Source: Eopsaltria australis
Taxonomy: Eukaryota; Chordata; Aves; Passeriformes; Petroicidae
Length of the DNA: 64,000 nt
Reading direction: 5' to 3'
Assembly (NCBI GenBank): GCA_034509425.1
Contig: JAVTVJ010000347.1
Span: 558,001-622,000, forward strand
Part shown: piece after piece, positions 1 through 12,115 of the stretch
How the letters are laid out: every line of letters begins with the position of its first letter
How positions within the stretch are numbered: position 1 is the stretch's first letter
The notes under the pieces: generated by a model
Seen by the model: only the letters and a program-made list of their open reading frames with translations
The model's database searches: none
What the model was told of the DNA's origin: nothing
Position numbers and translations under genes: made by a program

Positions 1-500
1 CTTATGATAATATAAAATCTGGGGCTTTTAAATTTGTGGTATTTGTCTAAAAACTAAGTTGTACAGCTGGTTGTGCAAGAAAGCATGACCTGTACTTTGT
101 TCAGGCCTGTTTGTTACCATCAGTATACTAGGTAAGCAACTTGCCATAGGTCCTAGTAAGTGTGCCATGTTGCTTTAGTCATCCTTTTGCAAACTACATT
201 GGTGACATTTCTTAATGGACTCCATGGAAAATAAGTTACTCATATCTTCTATATTTTGAGATATGGGAGCTCCTTTGGAAAAATTAATCTGTTTTTGAAA
301 GAAAACATGTTCCCTATACTGCTCTAACCTCTACTGGCCATTTAATTCACCTGTGGCTAATTTAGGTCAAGTTGACTGATTCAGAAGTGTGACACTCTTG
401 AATTATTAAGAAATTCTAGGACTCTTCATGTCAAAAAGAGGCAAAAAGCAGAACAGCTTGAACAGAAGAGTTGCAGGTGGAATGGTATGAAGGAGACAGA

Positions 501-604
501 ATCATAAACTTCTTAGGGCTGGAAAGGACCTTAAGAACATCAAGTCCTACTATCAACACAGCACCATCACTATGCTCACCATTAAACCATGTCCTCAAGG
601 GAAA
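501..604 (-). mobile_element. CR1 LINE fragment (3' end)
   Basis: The segment starting atcataaact, then gctggaaaggacctt and ccattaaaccatgtcc, resembles the reverse complement of avian CR1 3' ends, including the inverted terminal octamer-like repeat at its left edge. It is short and diverged. Confidence 0.75.
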
Positions 605-2111
605 GTCTCTGGCTGTTTACTGTATGGGTTGTAATATATAAACCATAAAGTAATATATGTAATCTCTCAGAACAGTCTGTGGTAGGTCTTCTGGTAAATA
701 ATATTTAACTGTTGCTCAAAAGAGGGAGAAAAGGGCCTGATTTATTTTGTTTCCCTGGTGGAAACCTAAGAGATGTGTGGGTGATGAGTGCTTGTGACTG
801 TTTGGGATCATTGCTGAGTATAGTAGCAAGTCTCTTGCCTGGGGGCCAGATGATTCTCTAACCCATATGTTGAAGATTTCTTCATAGATTTGGAGTGGGA
901 GGAAAGAATTTGCCTTCTTCCCATGAGTAAACTGGCAAGATGGAACAGGATGCAGCCTTCCACCCCCACTCCAATCTTGCAGTGCCAGCTTCTAGGGAAC
1001 TGTTTGCAATGGCAGAGGAATAATTTTCTGTGAGATTTCTAAGAATTTCCAAGTGCAGAACAAAATTGCATGGCCCTGTCTGTTGTTATTGTTGTAAAAT
1101 CAAACAACTCAGTCTTGAAGGGAGTTCTCCTTACAATACCTTGGAGATTTAGGGTTGCACTCATTGTACTATTAAAATCTTATTAGTGAACTCTGAAGAT
1201 TAATCAAAATTGTGGCCAATAGCCCAGATTGACTGGAGTGAGAGGGGAAAAAAAAGCAAAGATACAGGAGGTAAAAGATTAAAGCAGTTTTAAGTTCAGG
1301 GGCTTTTACTTAGTGAGAAATGAGATGGTTCTGCTAACTTAGGAGTGGGATAATCACTCTCCAGCATCATAAAACAGGATAGACAGTTATGATACAGAGG
1401 GATGTATCCATCTTCAGAGTATCACTTCTGAAAATTCCAGCGCACAAAGACATATAGGGAATATTTGTAACATGTTAAGAGAAACATTGACCCCTAAACA
1501 GTGAAAGGGAAGAGCTGGAGTTATTAGTGAAAGGGGGAAAGCTAGCACTACTTGTTAATCACAGGCAATAGAAGAGCATTTTGAAAGCTGAAGAGCTGTT
1601 GGATGTATCCTACAGGGGTTCATATTGCCTCTGAGCACAAGATGAATTCCTTTTCCAGCATCTTTGAAGTGTTGTAATAAAAAAGATACTTTTTAGTCAT
1701 GGCTGACTTCAAACTGGAAGACTTTTGGTAGACACCTCGCTTGCAGGAGTACGTCTGAATATTTTGTGCATGTGATGGGGTGTACTTTGAATATCCAAAC
1801 TTTGTCTCCTGGTTACTCAGCTGTCTGTGGCTCTTGCTGCCAAGAAGGTCAAGATGTGCAGGATTGCACATCTGAAGCCCGATTTTGCCCTCTGGGGCAG
1901 CAGGAGGGCAGGGCTGTCTGTCCCTCCTCTTTATCCTGTGTGCTCTTCATCTCACTCTCCTTTTACCTTCATAGGCCCTGTCTACAACAGAACAGCTCAG
2001 AAAAGCAAGCAGGGGGATGTGCCTAAGGGATGGGGCTGTGCCCCTTGAGGGAAAGTGCCTTGGAAACTGTACTCTGAAGAGTGAGGAGGTCTACTTGAAA
2101 CGAACTGCAGA

Positions 2112-2400
2112 GATTCAGAAACACAGAGGAGGTTGGAAGGGACTTCTTGGGATCATCCATTCGAGCCTCAGCTCAAAGCAGACCCAGTTAGTCCAGGGTC
2201 TTGATCAGTCCAGGTCTGAATAACAACAAAGAAGATTTCGCCACTTCTTCTAGTGTCTGGACATCTTCTTGGTAGAAAATGAATACTGAGTTGGCATTTT
2301 CTTTGTTCCCAAGTGTGCCCATTTCCCCTTGTCCTTCCACTGTATGGATGTGGGCAGAGCCTACCTCCCTCTCCTCTGGACCTTTCCCCTAGGTAGTTGC
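2112..2400 (-). mobile_element. CR1 LINE fragment, older subfamily
   Basis: ggttggaagggacttcttgg is followed by a CR1-like order: agcctcagctcaaagcag, gtccagggtcttgatc, the degraded 'interval plus tctagtgtctgg' block, and gtgcccatttccccttgtcc. This reads as the antisense of a CR1 3' region. The right edge is uncertain. Confidence 0.7.
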
Positions 2401-2851
2401 AGACTGCAGTGAGATCTCCCTGCAACTTTTCCTGCATTTAGGCAGAGAGGTTGGGGGTGGGCGAGAGAGGAAGACACTCCCTGTTTTTATTCCTGCCTCC
2501 CACTTAGAGTCTCGCAGCCCCAGGACAGTACTGACCAGGACTGCATGCAGCTTCTGCACCCTCACTCCCCATACCCCACGAGCCCTCCAGAGTTCAGACA
2601 TCTGACCTTCCTCTAGGTTCTCTCTCAGTGACCTGTAGCAATGCTGACATCCCCACAAGGAGCTAAATTATTTTCTTAAAGGCCATTCTTTAATTAATAA
2701 GAAAAAGATTTATTAGCAGACACCGAGGAATAGCTACAAACAGCAGCGCTTGCTAGATCATCCAGAATAATAATTTTCATCAGTTTATTCTATGTAGGTT
2801 ACTTCAGAAATGTTCTTTTTAGCGTTACTATTCCATGGATAATCAATATGC

Positions 2852-3408
2852 ACTGTGACCCTGTGGGAGGCCTGCACTGGAGCAAGCTCTTAGCAGGACT
2901 TGTGACCCCACAGGAAACTCACACTGGAGCAGTTCATGAAGAACTGCAGCATGTGCAAAGGACTCATCTTGAGGAAGTTTGTGGAGCACTGTATCCCAAG
3001 GGAGGGACCCCATGCCAGAGCATGGGAGTTTTCCCCTGAAGAGCAAAAGAGATAATGTGTGATGAACTGATTGCAACCCCCAGTCCCCACCCCCTGTGCT
3101 GCTGGGAGAAGGAAGTAGAGCATTTGTGATTTGAGGCTGGAAAGAAGGAAGGGGTGTGGAGAAGGTGCTATTAAGATATGATTTATTTCTTGTGATCCTA
3201 CACTGACTTGGTTGGTGATAAACGAAAATAATTTTTCCCCTAGTTGAGTCTCTTTTGACTGTGATGGCAACTGGTAGTGATCTTCCTCTGACCTTATCTC
3301 AAACCATGAACCCTTTGTTATATTTTCTTTCTGCTTTCCAGCTGGGGTGGGGAGTGATAGACTGGCTTTGGTAGGCACCTGGCCTCTAGCTGGGGTCAAC
3401 CCACAACA
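2852..3408 (-). mobile_element. Avian LTR-like repeat, copy A (reverse orientation)
   Basis: Reverse-complemented, this begins TGTTGTGGGTTGACC, passes through an A/T-rich middle with many 'gagataagg'-like words, and ends in diverged GCTCCAG-type minisatellite units. The same layout occurs at 39760-40503 in the other orientation. The TG start suggests a solo LTR of an endogenous-retrovirus-like element, but I cannot name the family. The long minus-strand frame at 2890-3417 is a product of this repeat, not a gene. Confidence 0.65.
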
Positions 3409-5485
3409 GAAGTACAAGGCTTTTGAGTAGAAATTGGGAATTAATCTGGGATTTCACAATACCAAGCATGCTAAAATAAAAAAAACAGCGATCCCTGTTG
3501 AGATGCCTTCCAGGGGCATTGGTGTTTTTTCTATGTGAAAAAGTTATTTACAACATCCAGGGAGAACTTTGTATGGTAACTGCTGGCTTACTTCATGTCT
3601 TCTCTTAATGTCATTTACCTTTGTGAAACAAAGGTAAAAGCAGAGAAATACACAGGAATCTTCTACAGGGGAAATACCCAGAGACAGGGGTTGTATAGTG
3701 CAAGACTGCTGCCCATCCTGCGTCTTCGCAAAGCCTTCTTGATGTGGCTTGTCCACTCACTGGTTGCTCTACTCTGCAGCCTCTTTGTCCTTAGTTGCTT
3801 GGTGGACTGAATGAAACCATATGGTAGGACTAGGAAGGAATTTTATACTTACAAAAGTAATAATAATAATTGTCTACATATAAAGGGCTGTATAAAGTGC
3901 AAAGAAAGTGAGCTGGATTACTTGCTGGAATATCTTTAATCTTTTTGCAGGTGTAAAGCAGCTGGGTGTGGAAGCTCTGCACGCTTTTAATTTTTATTTG
4001 GGATCATATTGATCTGGAAATGTAAGTATTTCTCAAACTACCAAATTTTGGATATACTTGAAACAGCAAATGTTTATTTTCCCCTTTGAGCATGCATGTG
4101 CTAAAGCTCTTTTTTCTTCCCTCAAAAAACTGTTTAAAATCTTGAGGGTTTGATTCAGCTCCACTGAATACAAATGTAATTCTTTCAAAGTTTTACTAGA
4201 TCATGTCCTAAACTCCTCTAGAATTTCTACTATTTCCATTCCTTCAACCATCACAGGCTCCTTTGAGCGAATTGTCAATATTTTCAGTGAAAACAAGACT
4301 AAGTAGAAAGAGTCCTATCATTTCAAAACCATAGAACTGAAAAACCTAAAATCCTTCTTATCTATTCACCTTATATGATTCTTCTTGGTTTGATGTGAGT
4401 TTGTATGTTGTTAAAATACTAACATATAATCACGTTTTAGAGGGCAGTCTACTTCATGAAAGACCTCTATCTATAGTCTAAAGAACTACATTAAATTGAA
4501 TCCATTCATTCTGTAATGTAAAACAATAACATTAGGTTTTGAAGCTTGATCAGATAGTTTAACCAGCCTTTCCTCTGGCTATGGATTTTTTTTTTAAAGA
4601 TTAGCCTGATTTGCCTGTGCTTGAATCTTTCTGGAAATGATGGAGAAAGAGAGAGGACAGTTAAAGAATTGCAAAGGACTAGGCTTTCAAATGAAGTTTT
4701 GATAGCTTTGGCTAAAGCAGGGGTCCACAGCCTTTGACATTCCTTATACTAAAACAAATAATAACATTAAATATAATTTGTGGAAAAAGACTGTGAATAG
4801 CACTAATGGGCTTGGTGCGTGCTGGAACCCAAACCTGTTTGGAGGATAAATAGGAGAAAGGAATAGAAGAAAAAGACAAGAAGACAGAAAAATATAATTT
4901 CTATTTCTAATTCTGGTCCTTACTTGCAGAAGACAAACAAAGCCCACAGATTTATTCTTTCCTTTTCACAGTAAACTTACTTTAAATCTCCTCTTGTGCA
5001 TTTCTTACTGCGTCTCTCTTGTTTTCATGGCAAATGTTGCAGTCATCACATTGCAAATAACATCTTAGCTAAGCCAACCCTACCCTCCCTTTTTTAAAAG
5101 TGGAGAACTAAAATAAAAAGATGGAAAGAAAATAAATGTAATGGGAAAAGAAAGAAGTGGGTGAGGAGCTATTAGCAGAAATGTGTGTCTGGCATATGAG
5201 GACCTAGTTGAATCTGGTAGCACTGACAATATTTAAGTCCTCAGCTGTCTTGCTTTTCTGAGAACTTTGAGACCACAGCAGTAACTGATGAGCAATTCTA
5301 TGTATCTCTTGTCAACTAGGCATGATCCAAGAGTAGTTTTTAAATTGCATTAGGAGTTCTTACTTGGATTGATTCTGTTTTTACATTGCCTTTATGACTC
5401 TCTTTTTATCAACACTCATTGTTAGAGATTGTTGTACCTTTCCCTTAGACGTATTTCCATTTCTATAGTGGTTTCATTGCTAATG

Positions 5486-5511
5486 ATATATAATTACATG
5501 TAATTATATAT
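5486..5511. repeat. Perfect 26-bp AT-rich palindrome
   Basis: The two halves, ATATATAATTACA and its exact reverse complement, abut with no spacer, centred on CATG at 5497-5500. Confidence 0.9.
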
Positions 5512-8500
5512 AATTACTTTATATAATTTCTAGATATTTCATTATGTGCCCCAATGATTGTTTCTCTTGTCATTGGTCCAATTGAACTCTAAATTCCTTA
5601 GTGCAAACAAAATGTTCTCCCAAACTATTGCACCAGGTAGTAATTTCTATTAAATTGTTTTCTCTTTCCCTATTTGGTAACATAGATACTTACACATGTG
5701 CACAGTCAAAATTTGACCTCTGGGATTTCCAGTAGAAGTAGGTTTAAATATCTCTTATTTCCTAATTTCATAATTTCCTATTATTGTATGCAAGGTTAAT
5801 TTCAACTGTACCATTTGAGTGTCAGATTTTATCCCATTGATTAGCTGTTTTGTTTTTCTTGGGTCCATCCAAGGAGGGAAAGTTCTGCAGAATTTCAAGA
5901 TGCTTGATAAGAGAGAAAAACAGCACAGGCTTTTCACAGACAGGATTAAATCATGGTTTACAAGGAGACTTCAAATGCATTTTTTGCAGACAGAAATCTG
6001 AGCTGCCAAGTGTGATTACTTCCTGAAGGTGCCCATCCTGTATTGTTTCCGAGTCAGTTGTGCATCAGTCCAGTAGCTCCAATGCTGTGGTCAGCCTCCT
6101 TTTTCTTTAACCCATAATAACTAATTGCCAGCTCCTGGCACAGCATCCTCTTGGAGTGGGAATAAATCCAACAACATACAAAGTGCCAGAATAAATTGGA
6201 TTTAAAAATACAAGTCTTTTGTGACTTCAGATGTTGGAACACAAATACAAGCTGTCTCTGCTGTAGACTGGAGGGATCTGTGGGTTTGTGTGCTTTATAT
6301 GAAAAATAAAGCCAGCCCATCTCATTTAGGAGGATTATTTGCTTTCAAAAATATGTATCATCTTGTCTTACTTGGGTTATAATATGTATCAACTGCTTAC
6401 TTTAGTCTTCAACGTATAGCATGGAAGCCTTTATACAATTGATACACAACCTCCTTTTCAAAATCTGCTGAAAAGAGGTCTCCCATATTTACTCATGCTT
6501 TTCACATGCTTGGACATTCATCTTCAGCTAACTCAGTTGCTTTGCCATCAGCTGTGCACAGCTCCCATTGCTGCAGCTCTGGACTTGAGCAAGAGGTCTT
6601 TGCATCCCTTCTCAATTTTCCATATGTTTCTCCAGCTCTGGAGATCTCTGTTTTTTGTCTGTCTGCCAGGTAGGCTTTAGATTCATAGAGGGAAAGCAAA
6701 CAAAACTGCACTTCTTAACTTTGCTTGCTGTTGTAAAGAGTTAGCAAAGGTGGTGGAAATGGGTCAGGTGGCCCAAGCAATGCCCGCTTTAGACTTTTCT
6801 TTTGAAGGTAGTCCAGGCATTGCTTTCTGCTTGATTTCACAGTTAGGAAATAAAATATCTGAAACTCTGCACTCTTTATACTTTGTATTGCCATGTATTT
6901 ACATACAGCCTTAGTACAGCTATTGCATAGCCAGAATTGAACCATTTTATGACAGCTTTTTATCCTTCTTGCACTAATACTTAGTATTAAAAAAACACAA
7001 AGAAAACTCATAATATGTGTAACTTAAATACATAATTTTTTTTCTTGACCCCTCTTAATAAAACCACATCATATATTTAGTGTTGTAGAAAACTCCTGGC
7101 ATGCATGTAATTATACTGCTGATTGTGCCAAAATAATTCTGGTTTTTTTTGTTGCAACATAAAAATAGAAAGAAATGGTATGAGGGATACTGATGTACTT
7201 GTCACTTTTGGAGATTTTATCTATTTATAGGCAATCTTGCATTTATGTACAAGTATGTATGTGTAAACCAAGCCGAAATTAGTTATATCTTTACAGCCTC
7301 ACCCTTCCCAGAAAATGCTGTTTTTCTTTTAAATGTTTGGAAGTATAACAACCTCATCAGTTGTGCCCACCAAGAAAAATAAATGAATAGGAACAATATG
7401 TGGAAAACATGAATGCAGAATGGGACTGAAATCCAAGTGGAAATAAATACAGATTCAGATTAATTACTTGAATGAAACTGACTTAGAATAGTCTCATAGA
7501 TTTTTTTGAATGCATAGGACTGGTAGTATTAGGTAGAGGCAGAAATAAATAGTTAAATGTAAATTGCCCTAACATTTTATTTGCAAATTCCATTAATTCT
7601 GAAAATGGAGGGAACAAATATAGAAAGGTGGTGATGCAATATCGCATTACTTTTCCACATTACTTAATGCATATTGATCAGGATTTTCAGGATTCCTTAT
7701 TCTTGCTGTGCAGTTCCTGTAGTATTGCATAAGTTTTGAAAATGCAAAGAATCTGCTGTAGTCCTTTCAGTCATTGTTGTTGTAATGTCTTCATACTTGT
7801 CCTGTTGTAGGCCAGACTTAATGATCTCTAGTTGAATTATGAGATGTTGATGCAGTGATGCAATATGAGAGAAGTGTTAACTTATACTTGGAAAGCTAGC
7901 TAATATATATAACCTTTAATCTGGTTATTTTCTCAGAATGCTGGAAAAGGTTAAAACCCTACCCTTCCTGACTTTCTTCTTAGGCAGTAACTAGCAGTGG
8001 GAAGAAGTGAAGGAAGAAACTCTTCCTTTCAGTGTAGTTCTTCAGCAAGGAATCTTCATGGAGCAGAGAAGCCAGGGTTTTCAAAGAAAAGAAATCCCTC
8101 TCTATGAATTTGAATAGTGACAAAGCTGCACTGAAGAGCAAATATTTTTGATTCTGTAAGTTTCAAATTACTTTAAATGGAAAGTTTCCTTAGAGAGTAT
8201 TCATGGGAAGAATAAAATGATATATTTGTCTGGGTACTGGAAAAATTGCTATGGAAAGACTGCATCAGTATACTGCCCTTTGAGATACAGAAGGTGCTGC
8301 TTTTAGGCATCCTAAATGCAAGGTGTAAATACTGCCTAACCTGCTTAGACACATACATTTTCTACTGAAAGCTTAAATTGGATGTGAAATTATTCTATTC
8401 TGCCTGCATACAGGAGATGTCATTTGAACCTTCATGCACTTCTGTGTAGCACAGCTGTTCTGGTAACTGCATGCTTTTGCCATCTGTAACACACTGATAG

Positions 8501-9224
8501 TCTTGAATCCATCAAAAATCATGTGGAGGCTGTTGATTTCAGTAGTGGCCGTACCGCATCTCCACTGTACAGGAAACATGAGTTCAGTTCCCTTCCCAGT
8601 CAGCAGAATTCAGTGACCTTGTTGGTGCAAATGCTGCTGCACAGCAAAATTGCACTGCCCAGAAGAAAGCAAGAAATAAGGTGCAGGAACTTTCCAATTG
8701 GTTAAGGCTGCCTAAAATGACAGCTTGTGGGTAAGTTGCTGTGTCACCAGTTTCCAAACTTCATTGAGTTTGCCTCCTATGCATGAGAAAAAGTAAAGAT
8801 GGGTGGGGGAGATTACCACCTGTCTCTGGCCATGCCCTCATAGGGTATGGGCTGATGCAGCCAGGTTTTATTGTACCACCCTTCTCTCCTGCCTTTGGTG
8901 AAGACAGAAGTAATACTTTGTGAACTCTGGTGGAGAACAGGGTCTGACCCTGTTGGTTCAAGGGTCTGATGTTTAGTAACTCTGCTAGGACGTTACCTTT
9001 AGTGTGCCCTCAGATCCAGAGAAATTTGCCTTAGTCTTGATACAAATCACTCAGAAATATTGTGTGCTCTACAGCCCCTCATTTTGAGATCTCAGAGCAG
9101 AGGCATTTACATAAGCTGTTTGTTTTCCCTCTGTCTGAGATAGGCCATTTTTCTGCAGAGGATTGTTTCCATTCACTCTAACATCCCTTTTGCTATCAAA
9201 CTGGCATGTAAAATACCAAGATAA

Positions 9225-9600
9225 AAAACATCTTGGAAAGAATGGCCATAATGAGTCACACTAAAGGTCCACCCAGCCCAGCATCCTGTCTCAGTTAATA
9301 TCTCATTAAATCTTGTGGCTTTAATTTAAACAATTTGGTGGAGTTGGGAGATAGCCAGAGGTTTGCTTCTGCCACCCTATACATCATCAGAGTTACAAAG
9401 CCCATGGCTGCAGTGTTCTGTCCCTTCTAAAGCGGAAAAGGTAAATAACTATGAGGATGTCTTGAAAAATACAGTAACACATGTGCTATTTCTCCACTAA
9501 TACTCTCTCAGTCTGCCACCCTTTACTTGAGCTGGATGCCACATCTATGTATTTATTTAGTAACCCTGTATGGATTTCTCCTACATCAACTTCTGTATAT
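9225..9600. mobile_element. Old interspersed repeat remnant
   Basis: The block gaatggccataatgagtca, then aaggtccacccagcccag and catcctgtct, resembles an ancient repeat common in turtles, crocodilians and birds (CR1/L3-like by memory). Orientation and right edge are unclear. Confidence 0.4.
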
Positions 9601-10571
9601 TAAAGGTGGTTTGGTAAAACTGAGAGGTGGGAAAGCAGTTCTGTGTAATTTTTCTAAATAAGTTTGATAAAACCACAAATTAATCACTAGGGATAATTTG
9701 GAAAAAGACAGAGGCCAAAAGTTTTTTTTTTAAATATTGAGTCCTGGGTTGGGTGGTGTTTCTGTAAGTTTCAAGTACACTTTTGGTGCCTGTTCAGTAA
9801 CTACTGTGTTGACAAGATACAGGAGCTGGGTCTCTGGAGTTGTTGTTTTGGCATCTCATTTGACTGTTAAAAGTGCAGTGCTATAATATTATTTCCTCTC
9901 TAATAAACTGAGCATTGGAATCCACATTGTCTGGTTACTTAATTTCTGGCCTTATCCTTTTAATTTTGGTTTCTATAAATAAGTCCATTTTGGACTACTA
10001 AACATTTATTTTGGTTTATACTTAAAGTTCTCAAGTACAAGCTTTGTTGAAAATGAAATAGAGGATTCTCACAAGTGGAAAAGATGATCTGTCAAGGGAA
10101 TACAGTTTGGTTTTGTGAATCAGATAAGCTTGTTTTGGCGATTATTTTACTGATTCCTTTTAGAAGTATAAGTTGGGCCATGGTTTTCACCAAAAGAAAT
10201 CTTGCTGTGATGTGATGTCTTTCAGCATTAAACACATACACTGAAGGCTGCTGTAGCATTCCTGACACCTCTCTGCAGTGTTAATAGTTAATGTGTTATT
10301 TTGTTCAATCTTCTTTTTGAAAACTATTCCTTATCATTTCTTTATTTCTTTTGAGTTCTTGGTGGGAGGAATCAATAGGATTTTATAATTTGTTCGGGTC
10401 AGCATTGTGCTTTTTTATATGTGTATCAGCTCTCTTTACTATTGTCTGTCTCGTTTTTCTTCAGTTAGAGGGTGACGTATTTCTGATGTTCTAAAAGCAT
10501 GCAGTTCTCCTTCAGTCACCTGCTATTCAAATTTCCACATAGGTTGAATTTCACATGTTATTCTTTGATAT

Positions 10572-10607
10572 TGCTCAATTTGGCCTCATGAAAGACCAAA
10601 TTGAGCA
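10572..10607. repeat. 12-bp perfect inverted repeat, 12-nt loop
   Basis: TGCTCAATTTGG (10572-10583) is matched by its exact reverse complement at 10596-10607. There is no T-run after it and no flanking gene; function unknown. Confidence 0.85.
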
Positions 10608-11995
10608 GTGTTTTACCCTACAGAAAACACTTGGTAGGGAAAGGCTGGGAGAGATTTTAGAATGATCAATTGTACTATCCACCAATAAACCAAATAATCT
10701 GTGTAAATTGTCTACATCTACTATGGTAATATTTTTTCATGTATTACGAGCCTAATATTTATACAGAGTTTCATAGTTTAAAACAGATCCTTTTTCAAAT
10801 AGCTGGAACAAGAAACTGCCACATAATCTGTTTGAATGAAGGTGATATCCCAGTATTTGTGTAACAGAACTGGAAAAGTGGATATTATGTCCCATCCTAT
10901 AGACCCCAAGGTGTGTCTGATTTCTTACCCATTCTGACACAAGGTAATATGAATAACAAAATATGGCCTGCAATTATCTGTAATCTGAAGGAGAGATTTA
11001 TTAACAGAATAATTATGTTTTTGCTTTATTAACTTTGGGGGATTATATTAGGTGGGAGTAGCATTTCCCGAAAGTTAACATCTGTGCAGTGAAATGAATT
11101 CACTCTGAAAATTGCATTTACTTGGAAGGATGAGATGAGAGAATATAAAAGAGATTCAGTATACTTTCTTTCAGTCTTGAAATTAATGGATTTCTAATAC
11201 AGTACTTCAAAAATGTATCTTTTACCACTATGATACTTTTTTTTCCAATGAACATAATGAATAAATATTTCTTAATTAAAATAAATTAGTAAAATAATAT
11301 TTTTAACAACAATATGAGACCAAAATTGCTTGGCAGGGGGTTATATTTCATAGACCATCATAGCAAGGAAGACATAAACAGAGGAAAAAATTCAAAAGTT
11401 AAAGATGTGTGTAATTTTTGTAATGTTGGATGTTACAGTACACAGTCTGCAGGACCTGACTCTGCTGGGGAAGGGTTGGGGCTTACTGAGACCCTGACTA
11501 TTGGTGTCAGTCTCAGTCCTGGGGTGGAGGAGTGGGAATTGTTCCAGACTCCCTGAAGTAGCCACATGCGTGGTTGAGACTGAGGTAGCACCTCCCCACC
11601 AACACTTGCCGTATTTTGGGTCATGCTCTTTTGGTAATGTCTTCTGATAATGGCTACGGGGGGGGTAGTTGGGATAGTGTTTGGACAAGTGTGACTAGGA
11701 ATATATCCTACTCATGAGTGTGCCTCTCAGGAGAAGTGTATAAATGCACTTTGGTGAAAACTGAGCTTCCACAAACAGGCTGGTGAGTGTTGTTAAGTTT
11801 AGAATCTCAGTTTTGGGTTTACATGCCTGACTGACACTTTTTGAATCAGTGGTTCATTACAGGGTGGCCACATCTGGTCTTACGGATTTGATTCAGAGAT
11901 GTTCCTCAGATGCAGTTTTTAAACTGTAGAAGCTTGGATTTTTTTTTTTGGTAATATAATAACACTGTATTTTCTTTTCATTTTTCCCCATCTAG

Positions 11996-12027
11996 TTTTT
12001 AATCAAGACCTTGAGAACAAAATACAA
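11996..12027 (+). other. COL21A1: 5' UTR segment of the start-codon exon
   Basis: A pyrimidine-rich acceptor ending in tctag (11991-11995) precedes a short leader before the ATG at 12028, so this exon is probably internal and at least one non-coding exon lies upstream. The start context has C at -3 and G at +4, which is moderate. I could not identify the upstream exon or promoter in 1-11995. Confidence 0.6.
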
Positions 12028-12115
12028 ATGGCACAGATCATAACATTTTTTCAGATGCTGTTAGTTCTGCTACTTCATGATTATATCTCAGCTGAAGATG
12101 GCGAAACAAGAGCAA
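12028..12115 (+). CDS. COL21A1: COL21A1 coding exon 1: start codon and signal peptide
   Basis: Encodes residues 1-29 plus the first base of codon 30. The N-terminus is Met-Ala-Gln, followed by a hydrophobic core (residues 4-16, rich in Ile, Phe and Leu). A likely signal-peptidase site lies after Ile-Ser-Ala22, and the mature protein would begin with EDGE. The donor is A|gtaggt. A second possible donor 4 nt downstream (AG|gtct) would break the frame into the VWA exon, which fixes the boundary. Met10 is a less likely alternative start because it would shorten the signal peptide. Confidence 0.92.

Larger units (their letters stand above)
1..2851. other. Upstream flank or 5' intron
   Basis: AT-rich non-coding DNA apart from the two CR1 remnants listed separately. 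Short open frames at 1620-2437 have no recognisable domain, and some overlap CR1. No CpG-rich promoter or collagen-like exon was seen. Confidence 0.6.
3409..11995. other. Upstream flank or 5' intron, mostly unannotated
   Basis: No coding exon recognised. It contains a 26-bp palindrome (5486-5511), an old repeat (about 9225-9600) and a 12-bp inverted repeat (10572-10607), plus AT-rich unique-looking DNA. A non-coding first exon of COL21A1 could be hidden here but has no signature I can read. Confidence 0.6.

Noticed and set aside
2890..3417. 175-codon minus-strand open frame
   Set aside because: Lies almost wholly in LTR-like copy A; its Leu-Leu-Gln-rich text matches the repeat's internal units, not a gene.
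4718..4745. hAT-transposon-like end gcaggggtccacagcctttg
   Set aside because: No matching inverted end or 8-bp target duplication found downstream.
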